From: CAZIPE01 sp964541305
GTDB taxonomy: Bacteria; Patescibacteriota; Saccharimonadia; Saccharimonadales; UBA7683
Reading direction: 5' to 3'
DNA length: 10,542 nt
Assembly (NCBI GenBank): GCA_964541305.1
Contig: CAZIPE010000016.1
Span: 1-10,542 of the forward strand
Shown: one piece after another, positions 6,560 to 10,490 of the stretch
Numbering within the stretch: position 1 is the first letter of the stretch
Layout of the letters: the number at the start of each line of letters is the position of its first letter
Position numbers and translations under genes: made by a program
Notes under the pieces: model-generated
What the model was told of the DNA's origin: nothing
Database searches by the model: none
What the model saw: only the letters and a program-made list of their open reading frames with translations

Positions 6560-6574
6560 AGGTGTCATACTGGT
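6531..6574. repeat. Terminator-bearing intergenic repeat, copy A
   Basis: This 44-bp stretch matches 7702-7745 at 37 of 44 positions without gaps. The match includes the hairpin and the flanking AGGT-x-TCATA-x-TGGT, so it extends beyond a simple terminator. On the minus strand the flank reads ACCAGTATGA before the hairpin. The rest of the interval up to 6650 contains a 7-bp hairpin ATCTAAT/ATTAGAT and nothing else I can name. Confidence 0.6.
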
Positions 6575-6650
6575 TCGCATAGTGCCACAAGGCTAAGACC
6601 TCACCACTGCAGCATCATCTAATACTGATTAGATTTTTGCAACAAGGGGT

Positions 6651-6920
6651 CTAGTAGGCTTTTGTTCGCGCATCATTAACTCCAATCGCTATTATGAAAG
6701 CTATTTCTTCCGTGGCCCTGACTTTAGTTTCATTTTCAAAACGAACTAAAACATCATCACTACTGTCTGCAGAGACGCCAAGATTAAAAATGGATGGCAG
6801 GTCATTATCTGCATCATAAATCATCTGTTGGTCATAATGTTTGCGAATACGACTAACCCAGCCACCTTCCATATCCCAAAAGCCTTGGGTGATGCTGTCA
6901 CCAAAAACCAAAACTCTCAT
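6651..6920 (-). pseudogene. Truncated SGNH/GDSL hydrolase
   Basis: An 89-aa fragment beginning MRVLVFGDSITQG. Block I GDS (Ser9), block II NLGVS (Gly48) and block III GVND (Asn82) are present, but the chain stops seven residues later at TAG. The catalytic Asp/His block (DxxHP) and roughly half of the usual 180-200 residues are missing. Neither of the other two minus-strand frames in the following 100 bp restores family-like sequence, so this looks like a deletion or replacement of the 3' end rather than a frameshift. The ATG at 6918-6920 overlaps the stop of the upstream hydrolase as ATGA and should be translationally coupled. Without Asp/His it should not be a functional SGNH enzyme. A truncated but expressed protein cannot be excluded. 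Confidence 0.75.
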
Positions 6921-7624
6921 TGCTTCAACCACTCTGCTATTTTGTTTTGGTATTCTTCAAGTTGCTGCTCAGTGAATTTGCTCTTTCCTAAGCCGTGCAC
7001 AAAACCCTTTACTTCCCAATGTACCGCCTTGAATGCTTCAATATATGGGTCGGTACTACTTTTTGGGCAAGCTTCATCCAATTCGTGAGTTAGTACATAC
7101 GCTTCACCCTTAAAGTGAGCTGCTTCCGCTAATACTGGGTGATTTTCAAAGTTCGCTGGGTCTGCCCTGTATTCATTCCTGATTTGCTCTCTATCAAGTC
7201 TTCGCCAAGGCGTATAAAGATCCTTAGGGTCATAGTTAGCAGGAACTCTAAGGATTAATTTTCTAATATCTCTAACACCCGCAAGCATGGCGGCAAAAAA
7301 CCCACCATAGCTTGTGCCCATAACATCAATCGTTTTGCCTGGATGATGCTCTTTTAACCAATCATAGGCACGGACAACCTCTGAGAAGTTTTCCGAAATT
7401 GTAATATCTTGAATATCAAATGGGCTTTCCCCGTGACCAGAATAATCTATTACAAGGGCAGATGTTCCAGTTTTGCCGACGATTGCAGAAACTAACTCCT
7501 TATAATTTGCTTTGCTTGAAGTAAAGCCCGGAAGAACGAGCAATACATTATCATTGCCTTCATACCAATCAGCAGCTATCTCATAGCCTATGCAAGGAAT
7601 GGTGAGTGACTTTGCTTTGCTCAT
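6917..7624 (-). CDS. Alpha/beta hydrolase (esterase/acyl-transferase-like)
   Basis: A 235-aa soluble serine hydrolase. LPGFTSSK (31-38) is the oxyanion strand-loop, VIDYSGHGES (58-67) is the typical second loop, and GTSYGG (103-108) is the nucleophile elbow with Ser105. Likely acid Asp183 lies in HELDEA and His210 in GFVHGL completes the triad. There is no signal peptide. The substrate is unknown; the arrangement resembles small cytosolic acyl-ester or monoglyceride-type hydrolases. CGGAG lies about 6 nt before the ATG, inside a short upstream frame whose stop overlaps this start as ATGA. The downstream SGNH fragment also overlaps by ATGA, so all three form a coupled operon. Confidence 0.88.
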   Translation of the reverse strand: MSKAKSLTIPCIGYEIAADWYEGNDNVLLVLPGFTSSKANYKELVSAIVGKTGTSALVIDYSGHGESPFDIQDITISENFSEVVRAYDWLKEHHPGKTIDVMGTSYGGFFAAMLAGVRDIRKLILRVPANYDPKDLYTPWRRLDREQIRNEYRADPANFENHPVLAEAAHFKGEAYVLTHELDEACPKSSTDPYIEAFKAVHWEVKGFVHGLGKSKFTEQQLEEYQNKIAEWLKQ

Positions 7625-7677
7625 TCTTGCTCCGTAATAAGCTCGTCCCGCAGTGAGTCAAAAATAAGTGCCTTCAT
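7621..7677 (-). CDS. Possible 18-aa leaderless peptide upstream of the hydrolase
   Basis: The frame MKALIFDSLRDELITEQE is acidic and amphipathic and ends in TGA overlapping the ATG of the hydrolase (ATGA). An extended -10 box (TGC-TATAGT) ends 7 nt before its ATG, so a transcript starting there would begin at this start codon. It may be a coupling or leader peptide, or the remnant of a larger gene. The start, the overlap and the promoter placement support it; the coding nature of so short a frame is uncertain. Confidence 0.45.
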   Translation of the reverse strand: MKALIFDSLRDELITEQE

Positions 7678-7684
7678 TGTTACT

Positions 7685-7693
7685 ACTATAGCA
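7685..7693 (-). promoter_or_regulatory. Extended -10 promoter of the hydrolase operon
   Basis: Minus strand TGC-TATAGT (TATAGT at 7685-7690), 7 nt before the ATG of the 18-aa frame. No -35 box is recognisable; the upstream terminator hairpin occupies that region. Confidence 0.6.
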
Positions 7694-7701
7694 AAACAAA
7701 C

Positions 7702-7745
7702 AAAAAGCTCCCGAACAAGGGAGCTTTTCAAGGTTTCATATTGGT
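7702..7745. repeat. Terminator-bearing intergenic repeat, copy B
   Basis: Partner of the copy at 6531-6574 (37 of 44 identical). On the minus strand it is preceded by GCTGCACCAATATGA, which resembles the 3' CCA end of a tRNA joined to its terminator, but no acceptor stem or T-arm can be found upstream. The interval up to 7855 holds a perfect hairpin TATCTC/GAGATA (7773-7788) and a short GGAG/CTCC stem, and no gene. Confidence 0.6.
7703..7728 (-). terminator. Terminator after the P-loop kinase-like gene
   Basis: GCTCCC (7707-7712), loop GAACAA, GGGAGC (7719-7724), extended by AAAA/TTTT. On the minus strand a T-run follows. It insulates the promoter just downstream of it from the gene ending at 7856. 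Confidence 0.85.
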
Positions 7746-7855
7746 GCAGCAAGTGGGTAAAAAGTTCCACCTTATCTCTAGTGAGATAGCTCGTTGGAGG
7801 ATAATTTTGGAAGTATCATATCGGGAGTATTTGCTCCGTCAGTAAGAGATGGGGG

Positions 7856-8416
7856 TTACACGTCAAGAACATGTTCCAGTACTAATGCATAGTCGTGATT
7901 TGTAGTATCAAAAATCTTATACGGTATTTTAGAATTTTTCAGTAGTACAATCTGTTTTCTTTGCTGCTGTATATAGTAATCAGCAATCTCGTTAAAGTCT
8001 TTACCTTTTGTGGCTAAATAATCTTTCCATAACGGGTTTCTATGCTCTGAAGCTTTTTTAACTCTCTCAGCAATCGCATGCTCTTGTACTTCAAGAAATA
8101 GTAACTTTGGTGATTTTTTCAATAATAGCTCTTCAATATCTGCATAATCCTCAATGCTACTATCGGTCCTAAAAGCATGGGTTAGGTGTAACCTATCAAA
8201 AACTACCAATTCAAACTGACTAACATAAACATTGGCTAGTAAATTATTTAGGTAATTAATACTGACCGCTAAATCCTTATTGTCTACTATTGCCATAAGT
8301 GTTTGCTCTTCGGGAACAATTTTTAACAAAGACTTATTTTCACTTGCTGCTTCAATCATACTGATAATTGTGGACTTACCACTAGTTGCAATACCCTCAA
8401 GAATAATTGTCTTCAT
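7856..8416 (-). CDS. P-loop nucleoside/nucleotide kinase-like protein
   Basis: A 186-aa protein of the P-loop NTPase fold, nearest to thymidylate kinases and deoxynucleoside kinases. Walker A is GIATSGKST (8-16) at the end of strand 1. FDRLHLTHAF (73-82) carries the DR motif typical of nucleoside kinase substrate sites, and the lid-like segment AERVKKASEHRNPLW (116-130) has candidate phosphate-binding arginines. The substrate may be a nucleotide, nucleoside or other small molecule. Codons look more A/T-rich than in the neighbouring glycosyltransferase, which may indicate a different origin. Translation is probably leaderless: a TGT-TATAGT promoter ends 7 nt before the ATG. Confidence 0.8.
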   Translation of the reverse strand: MKTIILEGIATSGKSTIISMIEAASENKSLLKIVPEEQTLMAIVDNKDLAVSINYLNNLLANVYVSQFELVVFDRLHLTHAFRTDSSIEDYADIEELLLKKSPKLLFLEVQEHAIAERVKKASEHRNPLWKDYLATKGKDFNEIADYYIQQQRKQIVLLKNSKIPYKIFDTTNHDYALVLEHVLDV

Positions 8417-8423
8417 GTTCTTT

Positions 8424-8432
8424 ACTATAACA
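8424..8432 (-). promoter_or_regulatory. Extended -10 promoter, leaderless, of the P-loop kinase-like gene
   Basis: Minus strand TGT-TATAGT (TATAGT at 8424-8429), 7 nt before the ATG. It abuts the terminator of tRNA-Gly. Confidence 0.6.
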
Positions 8433-8456
8433 AAAAGAGACCAGATGGCCTCTTTT
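8433..8456 (-). terminator. Terminator of the tRNA-Gly unit
   Basis: On the minus strand AAAAGAGGCC-ATCT-GGTCTCTTTT forms a 10-bp stem with one G-U pair, followed by another T. It lies 16 nt after the CCA end of tRNA-Gly. Confidence 0.85.
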
Positions 8457-8472
8457 CCAAAATGCTTATGGT

Positions 8473-8549
8473 TGGTGCGGGTGAGGGGACTCTAACCCCT
8501 GGCCTCATCCTTGGCAAGGATGCGCTCTAAACAACTGAGCTACACCCGC
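8473..8549 (-). tRNA. tRNA-Gly(GCC), CCA encoded, with unusual elbow
   Basis: A complete cloverleaf: acceptor GCGGGTG/CACCCGC, D-arm GCTC-AGTTGTTTA-GAGC, anticodon arm CATCC-TTGCCAA-GGATG (anticodon GCC), T-arm AGGGG-TTAGAGT-CCCCT, discriminator A73, then encoded CCA. Two features are unusual. The D-loop has T at position 19 and the T-loop has A at 56, replacing the near-universal G19-C56 pair with U19-A56. The discriminator is A73, where most bacterial tRNA-Gly have U73. An upstream segment can pair with its anticodon arm (see 8551-8680). Confidence 0.93.
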
Positions 8550-8550
8550 A

Positions 8551-8680
8551 CGTTCGATGCTTGGTTTCAGGCGCATCCTTGGCCTGGCAAGTCAGGTCAC
8601 CTTTGGCGACCCCGAAATTTCATCTTTGAAAACAAGTTTTCAAGAGAAAGTTTCCTTGCGTTATGCCCAGGCACAACTCA
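8551..8680 (-). other. Structured insert between the 5' tRNA-Gly fragment and tRNA-Gly
   Basis: A 130-nt segment in the tRNA-Gly leader with no coding capacity. By eye it holds three strong hairpins: GTTGTGC-CTGG-GCATAAC (8660-8677), TTGAAAAC/GTTTTCAA (8626-8643) and GGTCGCC-AAA-GGTGACC (8595-8611). Nearest the tRNA lies CAAGGATGCGC (8571-8581, transcript sense), an 11-nt perfect complement to GCGCATCCTTG in the tRNA's D/anticodon region (8515-8525), with 4 more pairs beyond a mismatch (8529-8532 with 8564-8567). It would be part of the tRNA precursor. Confidence 0.65.
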
Positions 8681-8706
8681 CTCTAAACAACTGAGCTACA
8701 CCCGCA
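8681..8706 (-). repeat. 5' fragment of tRNA-Gly (26-nt direct repeat)
   Basis: Identical to 8525-8550, that is, the base before the tRNA, acceptor 5' strand and D-arm up to GAG, including the unusual T19. It follows the promoter at 8719-8747 by 13 nt, exactly where a tRNA would be expected to start, and then runs into the structured insert. It cannot form a tRNA on its own. Confidence 0.85.
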
Positions 8707-8718
8707 TAACAGATGCAA

Positions 8719-8747
8719 ATTATACGGTATAACTGGTTTACGTTCAA
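8719..8747 (-). promoter_or_regulatory. Strong promoter of the tRNA-Gly unit
   Basis: Minus strand TTGAAC (8742-8747), 17-nt spacer, perfect TATAAT (8719-8724). It is followed first by the 5' tRNA fragment and only after about 170 nt by the intact tRNA. Confidence 0.85.
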
Positions 8748-8775
8748 GAGCCCGCTATTGTCGCTTTCAACAAAC

Positions 8776-9546
8776 CTACAACTGACTGGATACGGGTTTG
8801 GGTGGTTTATTCCCGCGAAGATACGGAATCGCACCCTGTGGGCAGTCTTTTGCATAAGATTCAGTAAACGACTCCGTTGCACCCTGTCGCCCTATCAGAA
8901 TACGCTCTCGTAAACCAAGCTGTCGGTCTGCATCGCTTGCAACACCCGCAAGTGGCGAAGGCGACTTGTAGGAAGATCCGCCGCTACCCATAATCACATC
9001 TTTAATCGCCTCGTCCTCGCCGGGCCAATAGTCGTCTAGGCCAAGTATTGCATCAACCACGTCTTTCTTTTTTAAATGGAAAGCAGTATTTGCGCCTCCA
9101 AAACTTCCTCCCTCTGGATTCGTACGATTTCTGTATTGTTGCGTGTACCTAAAGGCACTGCGGGCCATATTGGCCGCTAATCCTGGCCCGCCACGAAGCA
9201 CTACCGGCCCTACTGTTATTGCTGGGGCGGCAATGAGTCTTGTGGCTCTTACCATCGCACCTGGCCAGAATCTTGGAAAGATTGGATGGCTATCGGCATC
9301 TAATAGCAACATTGGCTCCATGGCACGGCAACCCAAGAAGTGTATCCCTGCCTGGATGGCACGCATCTTACTTGCTTCTGGTAGCGATAAAACTGTTGCT
9401 CCTGCTTCTCGGGCAATCGTCTCGGTTCTGTCATCACAACCATTTGGTATGACAATTGGCTCTATAAGGTCGGCTGGTAATGCCGCAAGGGCACGAGGTA
9501 ATAGTGCTTCTTCGTTATGTGCGGGGATGATTACAGGCAATTTCAT
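8776..9546 (-). CDS. Family 2 (GT-A fold) glycosyltransferase
   Basis: A 256-aa cytosolic or membrane-associated GT2-type enzyme that would transfer a sugar from a nucleotide-sugar donor. VIIPAHNEE (5-13) is the typical first strand and nucleotide-binding loop; NGCDDRT (35-41) is the second. LLLDADSHP (80-88) carries the metal-binding DxD (Asp83, Asp85). GGSFGGANTAF (146-156) and PGEDEAIKDVI (175-185) form the acceptor loop and likely catalytic base region (EDE). There is no membrane segment, so the product may be a soluble or lipid-linked glycan. The base composition looks more G/C-rich than in the P-loop gene. Its start has neither a clear Shine-Dalgarno sequence nor a clear abutting -10 box; it lies shortly after the tRNA-Phe terminator. 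Confidence 0.86.
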   Translation of the reverse strand: MKLPVIIPAHNEEALLPRALAALPADLIEPIVIPNGCDDRTETIAREAGATVLSLPEASKMRAIQAGIHFLGCRAMEPMLLLDADSHPIFPRFWPGAMVRATRLIAAPAITVGPVVLRGGPGLAANMARSAFRYTQQYRNRTNPEGGSFGGANTAFHLKKKDVVDAILGLDDYWPGEDEAIKDVIMGSGGSSYKSPSPLAGVASDADRQLGLRERILIGRQGATESFTESYAKDCPQGAIPYLRGNKPPKPVSSQL

Positions 9547-9566
9547 GGTTATGCTTACCGCTCTAA

Positions 9567-9591
9567 ATAAAAACTCCCCCGGTCAGGGGAA
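9567..9591 (-). terminator. Terminator of the tRNA-Phe unit
   Basis: On the minus strand TTCCCC-TGACCG-GGGGAG (9574-9591) is followed by TTTTTATT. It comes 3 nt after the CCA of the partial 3' copy, not after the intact tRNA. Confidence 0.8.
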
Positions 9592-9592
9592 T

Positions 9593-9724
9593 TATGGTGG
9601 CTCCTCCCAGACAGCGGACATACGTCCTTTTCCGCTTAGCCATGCTCGATGCAAGCATCTGTGCGTGGCCTTTGCTCTACCGAACTGGCTGCTTTGCAGT
9701 ATCCCAGTTCTCGTCTGAGAGTAA
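9593..9724 (-). pseudogene. Rearranged partial copy of tRNA-Phe with structured insert
   Basis: In transcript order it contains: an inverted copy of the tRNA-Phe T-arm (9703-9721); a direct copy of D-arm and 5' anticodon stem (9667-9690, compare 9771-9793; one extra base and a few changes); about 54 nt of unrelated stem-loops (9613-9666, including GATGC-TT-GCATC and GCGGA/TCCGC); and a perfect 20-nt copy of the tRNA 3' end through CCA and the next two bases (9593-9612, identical to 9725-9744). It lacks an acceptor 5' strand and an anticodon loop, so it is not a working tRNA. Confidence 0.75.
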
Positions 9725-9726
9725 TA

Positions 9727-9802
9727 TGGTGGCTCCTCCCAGACTCGAACTGGGGACACAAGGCTCTTCAGGCCTCTGCTCTACCAACTGAGCTAAAGAG
9801 CC
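9727..9802 (-). tRNA. tRNA-Phe(GAA), CCA encoded
   Basis: A complete cloverleaf: acceptor GGCTCTT/AGGAGCC, D-arm GCTC-AGTTGGTA-GAGC, anticodon arm GAGGC-CTGAAGA-GCCTT (anticodon GAA), T-arm CCCAG-TTCGAGT-CTGGG, A73 and encoded CCA. The elbow bases are normal (G18, G19, C56). Its T-arm and 3' acceptor strand can also pair with the inverted copy directly downstream (9703-9721). Confidence 0.95.
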
Positions 9803-9813
9803 ACACCTGCTCT

Positions 9814-9842
9814 AGGATACGCCATCAGGGGTAATTTTTCAA
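9814..9842 (-). promoter_or_regulatory. Promoter of the tRNA-Phe unit
   Basis: Minus strand TTGAAA (9837-9842), 17-nt spacer, TATCCT (9814-9819), 11 nt before the mature tRNA 5' end. Confidence 0.65.
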
Positions 9843-9865
9843 ACAAGGAAGCAAGATGAGGCTGG

Positions 9866-10090
9866 CTATTCGAAACGTTTGATCTCTCCAATGATGGTGT
9901 TTATTTCTCGAAGATGCGCCTCAGATTCTGAAGCCTCACGCTCATCTTCTGAAATTTCATTCTGCAGGACAGCGGCTAACCTGCTAATGTTCTCGAGTAT
10001 CTTTTTCTTATCTTCTATCTGTCGGCGGCGATTTTCGTGTGAACGCCTCATACGATCGTGTGCTTGTTTTAGTTTATCGCTTGTTGCCAT
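9866..10090 (-). CDS. Small charged coiled-coil protein
   Basis: A 74-aa protein, MATSDKLKQAHDRMRRSH onward, strongly charged and almost entirely helical in appearance. Heptad-like spacing of Leu/Ile (ILENISRLAAVLQNEI, about 31-46, and LREINTIIGEIKRF, about 60-73) suggests a coiled-coil dimer. The N-terminal third is very basic (RMRRSHENRRRQIEDKKK), which could allow nucleic acid contact; the middle is acidic (SEDEREASESE). I do not recognise a family. A perfect TATAAT box lies 6 nt before the ATG, so it is probably translated from a leaderless mRNA. It starts 21 nt after the end of the MazG-like gene and might also be reached by read-through. Confidence 0.75.
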   Translation of the reverse strand: MATSDKLKQAHDRMRRSHENRRRQIEDKKKILENISRLAAVLQNEISEDEREASESEAHLREINTIIGEIKRFE

Positions 10091-10096
10091 GCACTT

Positions 10097-10105
10097 ATTA
10101 TAACA
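10097..10105 (-). promoter_or_regulatory. Extended -10 promoter, leaderless, of the coiled-coil gene
   Basis: Minus strand TGT-TATAAT, a full consensus extended -10, with TATAAT at 10097-10102 and 6 nt (AAGTGC) before the ATG. No -35 box is visible. Confidence 0.7.
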
Positions 10106-10111
10106 ATTTCT

Positions 10112-10429
10112 TCATGGTTTTTTTCTGAAGCGACCAGCATCTCGTGTGCTTAGCTTTGCCATTGACCGCTGCAATGGTTCATCCAAGTCAATCCCCTGGC
10201 TGTTGGCAAGACAGATCACTGCATACAACACATCTGCAAGTTCATCTTCCAAGGCTTCGTGCTCTTCCCCCTGTTTCTTGGGCTTGTCACCATATTGATG
10301 GTTAAGAATACGCGCTACCTCGCCCACCTCTTCTGTTAACCGCGCTAGGATGCTAAGTGGCGCCCAATACGGCAATTCGTACTGTTGCAGTTCGTCGTCA
10401 ATCTGTTTTTGGTAATCTGCAATGCTCAT
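10112..10429 (-). CDS. MazG-like nucleotide pyrophosphohydrolase (YpjD type)
   Basis: A 105-aa single-domain all-alpha NTP pyrophosphohydrolase, expected to hydrolyse (d)NTPs to monophosphates and pyrophosphate for pool cleaning. The metal-binding EExxE is in LTEEVGEVAR (Glu33, Glu34, Glu37) and the ExxD in EDELADVLYAVICLAN (Glu63, Asp66). The surrounding sequence (PLSILARLTEE, LNHQYGDKPKK, TRDAGRFRKKP) closely matches the B. subtilis YpjD group as I remember it. It is full length for the single-domain form. There is no Shine-Dalgarno sequence; TATACT ends 7 nt before the ATG. Confidence 0.92.
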   Translation of the reverse strand: MSIADYQKQIDDELQQYELPYWAPLSILARLTEEVGEVARILNHQYGDKPKKQGEEHEALEDELADVLYAVICLANSQGIDLDEPLQRSMAKLSTRDAGRFRKKP

Positions 10430-10436
10430 GCAGCAG

Positions 10437-10465
10437 AGTATATATATCTAGTCTTTATAAAGCAA
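10437..10465 (-). promoter_or_regulatory. Promoter giving a leaderless mRNA for the MazG-like gene
   Basis: Minus strand TTGCTT (10460-10465), 17-nt spacer, TATACT (10437-10442), then 7 nt to the ATG. The -35 box lies just after the tRNA-Val terminator stem. Confidence 0.65.
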
Positions 10466-10487
10466 AAGACCCAAAAGTTTGAGTCTT
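10466..10487 (-). terminator. Terminator of tRNA-Val
   Basis: Minus strand AAGACTC-AAACTTTT-GGGTCTT, a 7-bp stem with one wobble, followed by two further T (a run of four). It lies 3 nt after the CCA of tRNA-Val. Confidence 0.7.
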
Positions 10488-10490
10488 ATT

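Noticed and set aside
7740..7855. A complete tRNA ending at the GCACCA before the terminator of copy B
   Set aside because: No acceptor partner, T-arm or anticodon arm can be built upstream; at most it is a relic.
8550..8706. Group I intron splitting a tRNA-Gly gene
   Set aside because: The tRNA downstream is complete, the repeated part is only the 5' end, there is no second 3' half, and I see no conserved P, Q, R, S elements.
8511..8732. Open frame on the plus strand across tRNA-Gly and its module
   Set aside because: It translates the complement of a tRNA gene and its partial copy; it cannot be a protein gene.
9143..9718. A 191-codon plus-strand open frame across the glycosyltransferase and into the tRNA-Phe module
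   Set aside because: It is antisense to a clear GT2 gene and runs through tRNA-derived sequence; no ribosome binding site and no recognisable fold.
9593..9744. att sites of an integrated phage or genomic island at tRNA-Phe
   Set aside because: Only 112 bp separate the repeats, no integrase gene is present, and the interval contains more tRNA-Phe pieces, which points to local rearrangement.
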